A stretch of DNA of 64,000 bases. Source: Lumbricus terrestris. Its lineage: Eukaryota; Annelida; Clitellata; Crassiclitellata; Lumbricidae. Numbering within the stretch: position 1 is the stretch's first letter; each line of letters begins with the position of its first letter. Under the pieces are notes generated by a model, which saw only the letters and a program-made list of their open reading frames with translations, had not been told where the DNA came from and did no database searches. Made by a program: the position numbers and the translations under genes. The stretch is taken from the NCBI GenBank assembly GCA_949752735.1, contig OX457036.1:12491607-12555606 (forward strand), given 5' to 3'. Below are positions 1 to 11,813 of the stretch, in pieces.

Positions 1-1473
1 GGTAGCTGCTGCTGCTTCCGTTGCATGCGTGCAAGCGATCGATAAGATGTTTGCTAATGGTGTTGGTGTTGCATGATATGGACCGCAGCGCTCTTGAATA
101 AGCTGATGCCCTGTATGCTTGGAAGTTTGGAGTTCACGATTACGGTTATGGTTATATGGTTAAAGGCAATGTCAGGACCGTCTCTCAATGCGATGTGATG
201 AGGTCAAATGCAGAGCAATGCGACGTTGCCTATCGCAATGTCTAGTCGCTCTTTTGACGCTCAATCGTAATCGAGAAAATCCAAATTTCTAAGACGCTAC
301 TATAAAGCTAAGATAAATAACCTTTATAAAAACGTTTTCCTAAGCCAATGGGTGCTTAACCCCGAAACCCCCCCTTGTCTACGCCACTGGTTGAGGCAAC
401 TAAATGCAGGCCCAAAAGTTATTTAAAATTCCACAGAATATCTAGTAGGTCTTAAGGCAGGTCAATAGTAAAAATGGACAGGTCAATGCAAATGACGTAA
501 GGCTACTTACTTATACCATGACGCATGGTTTTCGGGTGATTACACGCCATTGAAAATGCGTAAAGTGTGGGGAAATCCGGAGAGTGTAGACTTGCATAAG
601 ACGTATAATGGGAATAATAATAAATTATAAAAGGTTGTGCTGCAGTGTACATAAATAGTTGTGTTTTTTTAAATAAAAAAGTGTCTCAATTTTGATGGTT
701 AGAAAGTAGTCACCCTATAGGCCAGACACCCAGACTTCGTCTAAGGCCAAGGTTGTTTGATCGGTCCTGAAGCTTATTCTTCTGCGGCAGTCAACAGCGA
801 AGTAAGGAACGCCGAAATCTGCGATAAACGAATAATAAATAGTAATAAATAGGCCTACTGCAGTTTGTTCATAAGGCCGCAACGCGATAATCAGCTGGTA
901 GAATAACATTCTGGCGTTTATTAATTATAGGTCCACCTCTTCTTTCGTCAGTCATGGCTTGCCATAATAATTATAGGCCTATTGGAGTTGTGCAATTATA
1001 GGCTATACACCCTACAAAGTTTACATAGACCTACAGTGCACACCGGCCCATAGGTATCCATTAGGTTAATTAGAATCGCATTTTTATTTATAGATTTTAT
1101 TAGTCTATCATTTTATTACATGGTAAATGCAATAATTATACGATAATAGTGAATAAAATTAGGAAAAGAAAGAGAAAAAAAGAGAGAGAGATGGATATAT
1201 AGGGAGAGAGGAATAGAGATTTAAAGAGTGAAAGAAGATAACCTCCGACACGACCTATATATATATATACAGGCCTATTTAATGGGCCCCTGAAGTCAGC
1301 ATTAGGTACACACTCTAAACCATTGCAACAAAGTCAGTCTAATAAATGCATGGTTAATAATTATTATGAGATGACCTATATTGCTTAATCGGCTACACGG
1401 TTGCTAATATTTGCTTGATCGTAATTATGATAACTTGGTCTCTTCTCGCCCTCCCTTGAAGCACCCGCTGGCA
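1..1473. other. AT-rich intergenic DNA, no gene seen
   Basis: No open frame here has splice borders or a recognisable domain. A copy of dispersed 3'-tail repeat A lies at about 88-160 (core 'gctcttgaataagctgatgccctg', ending in the 'acgattacg' type tail). A short GA-rich tract lies at 1160-1220. TAGGCCTA octamers occur at 850 and 974. Confidence 0.6.
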
Positions 1474-1482
1474 TAGAATTAC

Positions 1483-2232
1483 GGTGACCCGTCAAAAGCG
1501 CGCATGACAAAAGCGCGCAGAAAAATGCGCGCAGACAAATGCGCGCAGTAACAAAATAGCGCACGACAAATGCGCGCAGACAAATGCGCGCGACGAAGAG
1601 CACATAGACCCAATACAAAGAAATTTTTTAATGAGCATCTAAACATACTGAAACAGATTGTTAGAAATATAGACACAATTGGTAATTAACCGTCAATAAA
1701 ACTGTCACTATTAAGCCAAATATAGTTTGTAAATTTTTCATATAAAAAATTGAAGCATTTAAGTGGAAATCTAGGCTCAACATATCCTAACATTATTGTT
1801 CTTGAAAGGAACATTTAATTCAAAACGCAATGAAACATAGACGAAACGCAGCAGCAGAAATACCCGAAAAAATAATTCATTGTAAACAAAATAAAACAGA
1901 CGAGTGAAAATCTAGTCATCTAAATAGGCCTACATCAGAATTTTTGCACATTAGCCTATATAACGTCTAATTATCGTAAATAATTTCTCCGACAGTTCAT
2001 TAGTGATATATGGAAAGCCTATGAAACACTTATGAAACATTGTTATTTATAATTTTTAATCATCATTTTTTGATCGTTGCGCGCTTTTTTGCGCGCTTTT
2101 TTGCGCGCTTTTGTCTGCGCCCTTTTGACGGGTAAGGTCCCTGTAGCGCGCTTTGCGCGCTATTGTCTGCGCGCATTTGTCTGCGCGCATTTGTCTGCGC
2201 GCTTTTGTCATGCGCGCATTTGTTACGGCGCC
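1483..2232. mobile_element. Mutator/Foldback-like non-autonomous element with GCGCGC subterminal arrays
   Basis: A perfect 9-bp direct repeat TAGAATTAC (1474-1482 and 2233-2241) flanks 750 bp whose two ends are inverted relatives of each other. Each end carries a short tandem array built on GCGCGC + AGACAAAT or ATGACAAAA: about seven units at 1497-1590 and about ten in reverse orientation at 2077-2222. The middle is AT-rich with no transposase. A 9-bp duplication and long inverted repeats made of tandem units are features of Mutator-superfamily and Foldback elements; assignment to that group is inference. A related end lies near 40308-40364. Confidence 0.75.
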
Positions 2233-2384
2233 TAGAATTACTGTTCAAACATTATGTCACTTTACATGAGGTCTAGCTTCATGTTTGAGACAATACATGC
2301 AAACCTACGCACACAGAGGTTTTCGTGGTTTATACTATAAAAAAACTATAAACTTTCAAGGTTTATACTATAGCTACATGCAGA

Positions 2385-2582
2385 CACCACACACACGTAC
2401 ACGCGCACGCGCGCGCGCACACACACAGAGGCACATAGAGGCACACACAGACACACACACACCTACAGTCCTACACATACACCCCTGCATTAACCTACAC
2501 ACACACCTACACACATCCACAACACACACACACACCTACACACACGCCCACACGCACACATAGACACACACACACACACACA
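2385..2582. repeat. CA/CG-rich simple repeat
   Basis: Imperfect (CA)n with short CG and CTACACAC interruptions. Long His/Thr reading frames through it are composition artefacts. Confidence 0.9.
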
Positions 2583-2840
2583 TTCTCTCTGTCTTATAGT
2601 GGTCTGGCCTTCTGCATATTTCGATCTATCTGAGATAGTTGCCCCATTGAGTGTTTTAAACATCCAAAGTTAATGTATGATGCTAATCAATGTTAACTTA
2701 CTACAATTGTGAATGTCAATTATTGTATGAATATATTCTGTAGCACATTTAAAAAGCACAAAGCTGCTGTACATGCATGCTGCCAAGTTCTTTCGCTAGG
2801 AAGACGTCATCGTAGACCTACAGCAAAGCGGATGTAGGCT

Positions 2841-3068
2841 TTGGTCAGCCGCGTAGACCAATCAGCAGTGAGCTTCAGACAGTCGGTAGATGTCTACTCT
2901 GGCTGCTGTGGTGTCACATCTGCTAATTGCAGATCTGACCTTGTAGCGGTTCATGGCGAAGACCAGGATGTTGACTGGCTATTTGGATCGGCCCTAAGGC
3001 CTATACGGTTGTTCAACAGTACTGTTGAAGCGGATTTCGAGCTAGATGATGTACACGATGTAAAATAG
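2841..3068 (+). other. Unidentified open frame of 75 codons
   Basis: A 75-residue frame with balanced composition and no low-complexity bias, ending in TAG at 3066-3068. It begins with TTG, so if real it would need an upstream splice acceptor, and none is convincing. A donor-like GTAAGT follows the stop at about 3087. I recognise no domain. It may be chance or an old repeat. Confidence 0.15.
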
Positions 3069-3167
3069 AGCAAATGCATCGATGAAGTAAGTTTTGCTTT
3101 TCATAATCTAATCTAAATCTAGCCTTAATCTTGCTCTAAATCTTAGGCCCTATCTAATAGACTATGG

Positions 3168-3351
3168 ACATTTGTGGAGCGCTTTTCGCAGCGTGAGAGT
3201 CCATGAAAAGAGAAATGTCTTCAAGCAGCGAAGAAACGCGGGTGAATTCCCCACCAGAATCCTGCTACTAATTGCAAGGGGTGACCAATCTGCATTGAGG
3301 GATAGCGAAAGCCCGATACTTGGTTAGCCTAATAATGTTCGTGACCGAGGT
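3168..3351 (+). repeat. Dispersed repeat D, copy 1
   Basis: Shares a long stretch with 15001-15237, including 'ccaccagaatcctgctac', 'ccatgaaaagaga' and the 'gcattgagg...gttcgtgac' end. Both copies start with 'acatttgt(g/a)(g/a)agcgctt'. No coding frame. Possibly a SINE or the 3' end of a LINE. Confidence 0.7.
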
Positions 3352-3411
3352 ACAAAAAGGTGCGCTGCGTTTATCGTGTGCACACACCAGTAGGCCTACG
3401 TTTCCCCCCTA

Positions 3412-3650
3412 ATCAGGACTGCCATGGCTCAATCCAGATCATTTGTCTGCATTCGTCCCTCCCTATGGAATGGACTTCCACCATCAGTTCGCTCTGCCAT
3501 CTTCTCTGGTAGTCTTTCCTCGTCTTTCTCTCGTCTAAAAAACCTACCTTTTCTCTCGGGGTTGAACGCCCTGGGAGCGCTTCTGAAAGGTTCTTGCTGC
3601 GAGAAGCGCTTCATAAATGGTCAGATACAATACAATACAATACAAATAGG
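3412..3650 (+). mobile_element. LINE 3' end (CR1-like), C-terminal coding scrap plus tail
   Basis: The frame from about 3424 reads RSFVCIRPSLWNGLPPSVRS and continues to a Phe/Leu-rich end. This matches the 'R.FS..GP.LWNSLP..IR' motif that closes the reverse transcriptase of CR1/Jockey-type LINEs. It is followed by a short 3' region with 'gcgcttctgaaagg' and an (ACAAT)n tail at 3628-3647. Related copies lie at 53090-53430 (+) and 48770-49080 (minus). 5'-truncated and dead. Confidence 0.75.
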
Positions 3651-4384
3651 CCTAGATCAAGTCGGTTATCAGAACGAAGAGGGTGTGACTTTTCACTCTT
3701 TTCTGGTCTCCTATACGATACAAGTATAATACAATCCATGATCTTAAAGTCTTCTTCAGACGTGGAGCCAGACCCAATATTCCGTCTATTGAGCGCATGT
3801 TAAATTAAGGGTCTCATCTTATGATACCATTGGGTATGGATGGGGCTATAATTAAGACGCTGTTCTTTGAAGACCTTTGCGAAAGTGAATGTCTTTCACA
3901 TGTAGCGTCTAACTTGAATGGTGAGTGTGACATATAGCGAGATGGAATTATGTGGATTTTATGGCAGACAAGCAAACAGTTTGAGCTTAGGTCGACGCAT
4001 TTGTTTCAGACGAATCCGTAATAGGCCTAATTATGAAATTATGGTTTCACATCAATATTATGATCAATCCAATATGAAAATCGGTTAGCAATGTAATATG
4101 AAGGCAGGCCTATACAGTTGGAGTCGATTCAAGAACATTGAAAGTCAGGCACGATTGGTGCAGACAGACAGACATCGTCTGTACATGAACATATAACTGA
4201 ATGTAGGTCTATTCATGAATGCACTGTGCACACATGCAAATATACAAATAATGTAAATAGGGCTGTCAAGAGCAATTCCGGGTTCCTCCTAGGGCCTAGG
4301 CAGAGCAGTCAATGCAGTCACGAACCCATAAACTATGCTAAACATGCATATTTTCAACATTGGTGTTCAATTATGTTTTGCTCG
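3651..4384. other. No recognisable feature
   Basis: AT-rich sequence with no supportable exon, RNA gene or terminal-repeat element. Confidence 0.5.
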
Positions 4385-4815
4385 TGATCAATCAATCAAT
4401 CGTAATTTATATAGCGCCCCTTCAAGATACCTACTCAGAGGCGCTCCCGGTCGAGATAAAGCGAAAAAACCAGTCTTCAACAGTTTGTGAAATTGAGAAC
4501 AGCTTGGGAGATGTCGCATAGTCACGAGAAGTCCTTCCAGGTTGCTGGACCAACCACAGAGAACGAACGCCTCTGCATTGTTGCAGAGCGAGTGAAATGA
4601 ACCATTAAGTCACCATGAACAGCAGAGCGCAGTGCGCGGTGGCCTATGCAAGTGGAAAGCGGAAGGCAAAGCTCACACAGATAAGAGGGTGCCCAGCCTG
4701 ATAAACATCGCCACACCAAAGATGCAATCCTAAATGAGATGCGCTGTGGGAAAGGAAGCCAGTGCATATATTGGAATTTTATATAGCCTACTGTTATTGT
4801 ATACGATAATATCAT
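4385..4815 (-). mobile_element. LINE 3' end (CR1/Jockey-like) with 3' tail shared with SINEs
   Basis: On the minus strand the frame 4815-4522 gives HWLPFPQRISFRIASLVWR, then GWAPSYLCEL, then RRSFSVVGPATW. These are the conserved C-terminal blocks of non-LTR reverse transcriptases ('LHWLP...RI.FKI..LV...L.G.APSYL...' and 'R.FSV.GP..W'). The stop is followed by a 3' region ending in 'gcgcctctgagtaggta...gaaggggcgctatataaat' and a (GATT)n-type tail at 4386-4402. That end matches the 3' end of the tRNA-derived SINEs at 41729 and 54951. 5'-truncated. Confidence 0.85.
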
Positions 4816-5883
4816 ATTATAGGCCTAATGAGTATTATTTAGACTATAGCCTAAGCCTACTTTTTGCAGTGGAAATATGCATTTAGCTTTTCCCTGCTGT
4901 TCAAACAGACCTAAATTGCTGACCAGGACACAATTAGCAGAAATTGTTACAAATGGCGCACAAGCCATGCAATAACTACCAACCCAGTATAATTGGGACG
5001 CCATGTAGTAGGCCTAATGATATTGTTTTACCAAGTGTTCAAGTAACAAACAAACTTAAGATTTGTACAAATATCAGCAATAAATTATACTCATTATAAT
5101 AATTATAACAACATCATACATTATAAATATCGTACATTATCACATAATGTAACTACAGTAAGCCATATGATATATGTAAACCAAAATAATTATAAAACTA
5201 TTATCACTTTATCAAAATTAATTATCGGAAAGAGGGAAAGTTATTTCTGGAGGAATTCAGGCCTATTCCTTGGCGATGCCTATAGATTTGAGACTGTTCA
5301 GATGGGTTGTGAGCCAGAATTAATGGAGAAATCTCCTTTCGTATTATAGGGCCTACTACAAAATGCACGCTGTACATGTATGACTATGATACATTTTGAT
5401 CTACTTTGGCCGTCGTGTAGGCTTTATTATAGGCTACAGTAACCTATATATTTGACCCATGTTAGTCTATACGCGTATACAGCTATAAAATATATAGACG
5501 TATAATTGCATACAATGCATAGATCTATTATATACATGCATAGGCCTAATTATACATGTAGGTCTATATGTAAGCATATTATATAAATCATTTAGTTCCG
5601 AGTCCGTTAAAAAACCTTGAATAGAAACTGATCTCTGTAGCACTTAGAGACCTAGCTACCCGCTGGTCTATATTTATCTCGTCCAATTTACACATTAACC
5701 GTTGTTTCAGTTTTCCCGCCAAGCCATGTTGCATTTTCACATTTAATGCGATCAGTTTGTTAGCGGCGATGACAATGGGAACAACGACGACGATGATGAA
5801 GACGACAATGATGATGATGATCAAGTCGATAAGTGCGCGTGCACTCCGTAATAATTTTGGGACAGAGTGTACACATGTGCATA
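4816..5883. other. AT-rich DNA, no gene seen
   Basis: Very AT-rich with many short TATA/ATTA runs. The 119-codon minus frame at 5588-5947 runs into the inverted repeat of the next element and has Ile/Val low complexity, so it is not treated as a gene. Confidence 0.5.
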
Positions 5884-5885
5884 TA

Positions 5886-6866
5886 CAGGGTGGCCCAGCA
5901 TAAATGTCCCGACTTTGCACGCGTATAACTTTGCCAATTTTTAACATTTGTTTATACTAAATGCATCAAATTAAAGGTATTTCACTCTAGTATTAGCTGT
6001 AAAAAAGTCGCACTGATACTCGTCTAGGTTTTAATTATATGCCCGGAACAACGCTAGCTACCATATTTTGTTGTCATTTGTGACGCAACCTGGCGCCGGT
6101 GACAGACGATGATCGCGTTTCGATCTTAATTTTACGAACTGATAAGGGATCTAATTTATTCGAAATGATAACAAATATTCTAACAGAGGATGGAATAAAC
6201 AATACTTTGTATTATCTGCTACGGAAAATTGATAAAACAGGACTTTCTACTCGCAACCATGGGAAACGGAGCGCACGGCGCTTACATCCGCTAACATTGC
6301 TCGTGTGTCCGCGTACATTTGCAGTCAAGACAATGACCAGGGCAGGCCCTGCATGCAAATTCAGCGCAAAACAGGCAGTCTTAGAAGCACTGCATAACGT
6401 ATTGGAAAATATTATAGACCTAAAGTTAAAGTAATTTGTCGACGAGAAGTCCAGCGAGCTCTCCAGCTCTTACGCAAAGAAACCGCTGGCAGCGTGGAAG
6501 CGTCTGAAGCAGCGCATGGCAGTGCACGGCTGTTGGCAAAATTGAAAGGACGTGGTTTTGCGATTAGAAGATATTCATGGTAGGGACCCTACAAACACCC
6601 AAAATGATCGTGTCTACGCGCGTTTTAGCAAAAAACGATAGAATTTCCCAGGGAAACGGCGTCATAATGCGTCAGTAATGACAAAAAATGGTAGCTAGCG
6701 CTGTTCCAAGTATATAATTAAAACCTAAACTAGTATCAGTTCGACCTTTTTAGAGTTAATACTAGAGTGAAATACCTTTAATTTGATGCATTAAGTATAA
6801 ATAAATGTTAAAAATTGGCGAAGTTATACGCGTGCAAAGTCGGGACATTTATGCTGGGCCACCCTG
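5886..6866. mobile_element. Tc1/mariner-type element, 981 bp, with about 205-bp inverted repeats
   Basis: Both ends read CAGGGTGGCCCAGCATAAAT inward and are flanked by TA (5884-5885, 6867-6868), the Tc1/mariner target duplication. The inverted repeats stay alignable for about 205 bp with scattered mismatches. The interior frame 6099-6434 contains ILTEDGIN followed by a 'KIDKTG' block, like the second helix-turn-helix of Tc1-type transposases, but no DDE/D catalytic half. It is therefore a deleted, non-autonomous copy. Confidence 0.85.
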
Positions 6867-6888
6867 TATATATATGAGACTTAATAAA

Positions 6889-7250
6889 ATCGTGTTTTTG
6901 TTAAAAAACGGTGGATAACCTCACTAAAAGGGGTATAACTTTGTCCTGTTTGAAATATTTTGATGAAATCTGACCACCATGTGCAGATATGAATTGTCTT
7001 TAACCCTGTAAAATTTAAATTCGATATTCTTACTTTTGGCTAAGATATTGGCAAAAAAACTAATTTTTTGCGCTTCGTTTTAAATCGTCAAAAAACGGTG
7101 GTTGACCTCACTAAAAGTGATGTAACTTTTGTTCCGTTTGAAAGATTTTGATGAAATCTGGCTATGATGTGTAAATAGGAATTGTCTATAAGCCTGTAAA
7201 ATTTCATTTGAAAATTCTTACTTTTGGTCAAAATATTGGCAAAAAACTTA
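6889..7250. repeat. Two ~190-bp units of a dispersed repeat (third unit at 59620)
   Basis: Each unit contains 'aaaaaacggtgg', '(a)cctc(a/c)ctaaaag', 'tttgaaa.attttgatga', 'cctgtaaaattt' and 'atattggcaaaaa'. The second unit is interrupted by the hAT-type element at 7255. Its continuation resumes at 8365 and ends 'tttttggcgcactctgtata', which resembles a mariner-type terminus. Confidence 0.7.
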
Positions 7251-7254
7251 GGGG

Positions 7255-8364
7255 CATGGGCGCCCGCACATAGGGGCAAGGGGGGCACTTGCCCTCCCTG
7301 GAAAACTCAAACATATTTTTCTAACTACTACTTTTGAGGTTTATGAAATTTCTTCCCATTGAAATACCAATGTTACGAATGATACACTTCAGTGAAAGTC
7401 AGAAATTTAAGTAATAAAATCTCTTTAGAAATAAAGAAGCTCTTAATTTTCTGCCTTGCATTTTTTCAAGCTCTTGCTGAAAGCGGTAACAATGACTTTT
7501 AACCCTCCCGTGGGTGCCCATACAAATAGTATTCCTATCGATTATGGCCTACTTGTCTGGAATCTCGCTGTAGGCTAATGCAATTTTTCACAACTACGCA
7601 GAAATTAATTATCAATAAATTACACTAATGTAAAAATTTGAAATTTATCAGCAGCCCATTGAAATTAAGTGATGGAGATCTACATAATCACCAGCGTTAT
7701 ATATGGAATCAAGTCTGCTTTAAGTCAGGCTGCATTTTGTCCATTTTGCATGCTTTAGGTAGGTCAAGCTGTAGAGAAACTTTGATAATTGGCTCTGTTT
7801 ATCACGCCTCGAGATTTTCTCTCAAAACCAATGTCTCGTCTGTTCAAAAGAATTGATACCCCATTCTTCTGATCCTCGGGATCCTCCACCTTCCTAAACG
7901 ACAAAAACATTTGACCCTCTGGATACAGGACACGGACCTCTTATTTGACAACCCTTTGAACAGCCTGATGACTCGATGCAGCGCTTCTGAAAAAAGCTGG
8001 TGCCCTACAATTGACTTTGGAGTGGCACTTTAGAAGTTTAGAAATTACGATTAAAATATAGAAGTAACTTAATGGAGCACTTGCCCCTTAAAAACTGATA
8101 CCTGTTTTTCGTTCATTTATTCATTCATTCATTATATAGCGCTCCTTCAAAAACCTACTTTTTAACATTCTACTTTTGATTTTTAATAAATTTCTTCGCT
8201 CTAAGAAAACTATTCATATTGAAAATGGTATAGGTCTACACAAAAAATACCCATATTCTCACTTTCCAGCTTTGCAATTTTTAAGCTCTTGCGACTAGGA
8301 AATTTAACCGTGACCAACTTAAAAATTTTGCCCCCCCCTGCAAAAATTTCTGCGGGCGCCCATG
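7255..8364. mobile_element. hAT-type element, TIR CATGGGCGCCCGCA, 1.1 kb
   Basis: Perfect 14-bp inverted termini CATGGGCGCCCGCA, flanked by CTTAGGGG (7247-7254) and CTTAGGGA (8365-8372), an 8-bp duplication with one mismatch. It interrupts the repeat unit described at 6889 and has no transposase. It carries a nested copy of tail repeat A at about 7971-8056. Partial relatives (right end ending '..gggcgccc') lie at about 11985-12092 and 49131-49336. Confidence 0.8.
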
Positions 8365-8395
8365 CTTAGGGAGGTCTTTTTTGGCGCACTCTGTA

Positions 8396-8560
8396 TAGCG
8401 ACCTTGGACAAGTTGCTCACCTACAATAATTGTCTTTGAGGAAGACAACGGGAAACCTCCTCACTCATCTCATCCCTAGAGGCGCAAAGCCAATGAACCA
8501 ATTCTACGAATGAACCTGCCTTCGGGCAGATAACTCATCATCATCATTCGGGTTTAAACC
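8396..8560. repeat. SINE-like fragment
   Basis: Contains 'gcgaccttggacaagttgctcacc' and a 'cctgccttcgggcagataa' end followed by ATC repeats. The first part matches the block after the tRNA head in the SINEs at 41729 and 54951. No A or B box is preserved here. Confidence 0.5.
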
Positions 8561-11167
8561 CAAGAATCAAATCATTTCTGAAAGTTGCAAAACTAATTCT
8601 GTGTATTTCGCGACAATATCAATTGGAAATCCCCCTCCATGATGTAAAACCCTTCCGACATAATAAATGATATCACGGCCACGCCCTAGGCTATACAGTA
8701 TCCACGATCGTATGGGTCTATATCTGGTACAGGAACAATATTGGTCATGCAGTTTAATCTAGTCACACGCTCTGGAGGTAGGTGGAGGAGGATTGAGATT
8801 TCTGGGGGAGGGTGGTACAAACGGCCTTTCGGGAGGATGGCGATCGCTGGGGCGGACGGACAGTGGTCACATCCTTCCCCACCAGCATTTTTTCGATTGC
8901 CTCTATTATTTTTCTGATGAATTTGTCTTCGTTTTTGCCTTAAAAATTTAATAACAAATTCTGATCTTTGAAATCTGATCACCTTTCTTTAGTAATAGTG
9001 TATTGAATTTTTATTCTGTAAACTGTTAACGGCTAGCATTCTATTATTGGATACCACTTTCATGTGACACAATATACATATACATAATACATATTATACA
9101 AATTATACATATACATATATAATTGTATGTAAAAACAGATCTAAAATTTTCTGGGAAATGCACATGTAATTCCTGTGTGGGAGCTTCCCCCTCCCGAGAT
9201 GCCTAGATGAACCACTTTGGGTTATAAAAATTATGTGATCTCTTCCTTCAAAAGAATTCAAAGTAGGTCCTTTGCTGATGTGTGTTAATATAGGCTAACA
9301 TGCCGATGTTAATCCGATTAGTGACTTCAGTGTAGACGAGTAGGAGTTCCGTATACCAGATGTAGCCAAATGCCCTATAGGTCAACGGTAGCTTCGGTAA
9401 TTTACAATGCATACAAAGGCCTCCGAGCTAATTATTACTTTTGGCCCTGATCATCGTAAGCGTCATAATCTATCATAATTATGCATGTAGGTTAAATTCA
9501 TCTGATAAAAGCCAATATAATAGGTCAGAAACTGAATAAGGCTTCGGTGAGAAAGCTGTCCAGTGAGCTTAGCTGATACCTGCATTCGTTCTCCGGTTTT
9601 TAAATTCAAGAATAGTCGAACTATATAAAATCACTTATTTGCTTCCGAATTCACTGATTTGATTGATTTTATTTAATTAATTTAACTGGTTATTATGATA
9701 TATGCTTATTTTCGTGGCTAAACAGTAAACATTGCTAACATCAATAAAGACGTATAGGTCCTATATTTAAAAACGGTCAAGATGTCAAAATAATCTTGAC
9801 TTCTTGCTAGATAGTTTTCCCAACGAGTTTCCACCGAGTTCCATGAAATGCATGCAAGAAATAGGGACAAAACAAAGGTCATAGGTATGTTAAGAACGGG
9901 GTAATGTATGGCATAGGACAGAGTGTAGGCCTACAGATGATAGATAATAATTATGAATGATACATGGGACAAACTAATGATAGGCAGGAAGGTTTTAGGG
10001 CGAACTCTCAAAAGCAGGATATCCGCCAAAAGGCTAATTGGCTATTATTAGGTCACCGCAATAGGCTACATTGGACGAGGCAGCATACAGTGTTTCCCTG
10101 GTCTTGTAAGACATGGAAGTCTATACATTCTGCACACTACTTGTACAGGTGAACAGATGAACAGGAACTGAACGAAATAAATGTTAGAGTACGTGACACC
10201 ATGTACGTCACGCCATGTATAGGCTATTGTATAATTATGCAGGTAGTGTTGGGGTTGAAACTGGAAATGTCAGCTGATGATATGAATTCTATACTCGCCT
10301 TTCAAATAGCGATGAACAGCATAGGTCTACTACTGAGTGAACATTAGAATCTTTTAAACTTGAAAAGGGTGTTTAAAATGACTTTAGTTCTCAACTTAAA
10401 CTGTCGGTAGTATTCATTAAAAAAATTTAATGATAGGTAGCCTACTTCTATTTCCCAGGTTTCACGGAGGAAAATTATAAATCACACAAAGATTCACGAC
10501 AGAATTATAGTTACTTAAAACTAATGTAAGAATCAGAAAGGATGACCATTGTAGAAACGTTTAAGCTTCTGCCTACGTAAAAGTCAACATTTGAAGAATA
10601 AAACTTAAGATTTTTGAAAAATTTCCCGTGTCAATGTTTGACATCCACATCAATGTAGACCTACGTACAAGTCGTACATGTACGGCATAGGCTATACGGA
10701 ATCGTTCGCAACTCATTTAAACCTATACGCCTATAGGAACTGTGGAGAGAGAGACTTGCCCCTTTTCATAAAACGCATCACGTGCATATGATATGATACC
10801 TCTGTATCCTATCTGTATAATTGGGCCTACACATAATAAATCTTTACTCTTCCTGTATTAGCAACCCATTCGAACAGATCATTGTCTACAGCACTTGGGT
10901 GTACCAATGGGAGTGTTCAAATCTTTGTGGCATTGGCGCTTCTACAACAAGCTACACCCAGCCACTCCCAGACGGGCGTCTTAGCATGCGCTATGCGTAT
11001 ACAGGCGTGCAGTGCAGTCAAAGCAGCTAAGCTTGATGTTTTCCTCTAACCCTACATATTATTGGTGGCAAGTACATGTAATATTGTCTAAATGTAGGCC
11101 TATAATTTATTGTACGTGGCAAGTAACTGTCGTTTGAACAATACATAATATTATTATGCATTGTATA
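8561..11167. other. AT-rich DNA, no gene seen
   Basis: No exon with credible borders. An (ATACAT)n-like tract lies at 9065-9120. The minus frame at 8686-8982 has no recognisable domain and overlaps a G-rich stretch, so it is left unannotated. Confidence 0.45.
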
Positions 11168-11236
11168 TACAAACATAGAAACGTACGTATTCCCTGATTA
11201 TGCGTTGCAAGGAATACGTACGTTTCTATGTTTGTA
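11168..11236. other. Perfect 26-bp-arm inverted repeat (hairpin)
   Basis: Arms 11168-11193 and 11211-11236 are exact reverse complements over 26 bp, separated by a 17-nt loop. The arms contain ACGTACGT. It lies 12 bp before a mariner-type MITE but is not part of that element. It could be a pre-miRNA-like stem, a tiny inverted-repeat element or a cruciform. The sequence alone cannot decide. Confidence 0.9.
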
Positions 11237-11248
11237 AAAATAATTGTA

Positions 11249-11512
11249 CACGGTGTCCCAATTGAACTGATCAGCTTACCCTTTTTGTTTTACAATAATT
11301 TCCTATCTTTTACATGTTGGAAACTTAAAATTTTCTTTGCCCAAATTTGAATGTGCATAACTTCGGGCTCTGTTCGTAGAATTGGATAAAATTTTCAGGA
11401 CACATTGATACTTTACCCCTCTTACATTCTATGAAAGTTTGTAGAGTTTCATTTAGAATTGACAAGTACATCGCCAAAACAAAAAGGGTATCAGTTCAAT
11501 TGGGACACCGTG
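11249..11512. mobile_element. Mariner-type MITE, 264 bp
   Basis: Exact inverted termini starting CACGGTGTCCCAATTGAACT (at least 23 bp, continuing TGAT inward), flanked by TA on both sides (11247-11248, 11513-11514). No coding capacity. Confidence 0.9.
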
Positions 11513-11680
11513 TATATCTTACAAAAAGGTGATCATGCAATTATGAGCGTGGTGTGTGGTCACTTAATGTGTCGACGCCCATAAGTTTCATGAAGTCTGA
11601 TTTAATTGTAGGTAATCAGTTGACATCCCGACAGCAGCTTCTCTACACAGCTGAGAAGTGTGCAAGCTCCTTCGGAGTAT

Positions 11681-11690
11681 TTATATAGAG
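11681..11690 (+). promoter_or_regulatory. Possible TATA box of gene A
   Basis: 'ttatatagag' lies about 70 bp upstream of the ATG at 11753. It would place a start site near 11710 and give a short 5' leader. Caution: 'tttatatagcgcc' motifs are common in repeat tails of this genome, so this may be coincidental. Confidence 0.25.
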
Positions 11691-11752
11691 CACCATCCAG
11701 ACGAAATCCACTTTGGTTCATTTTGAACGGTTCTTTGCTCTCAACGGCAAAT

Positions 11753-11813
11753 ATGAACGACACTACGAATGCGACAGAGACTACCGATAGTCCATACGTA
11801 TGCCAATCGTTAG
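11753..11813 (+). CDS. Gene A exon 1: N-terminus of single-pass membrane adaptor-like protein
   Basis: ATG at 11753 (AAAT before it, A-rich context) opens 20 codons plus one base, ending at a GTGAGT donor (11814). The residues MNDTTNATETTDSPYVCQSL form a short predicted ectodomain with two N-glycosylation sequons (N2-D-T, N6-A-T) and one cysteine. The donor leaves one base, G, which joins AC at the next acceptor to give Asp21. The frame is also open upstream to 11660 and beyond an AG at 11699-11700, so the true exon could start earlier and the protein could have a longer ectodomain. The exact start is the least certain part of this gene. Confidence 0.55.

Noticed and set aside
6099..6434. 111-codon + frame as an independent host gene
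   Set aside because: It is enclosed by the matching terminal repeats of a Tc1-type element and has a transposase helix-turn-helix-like block.
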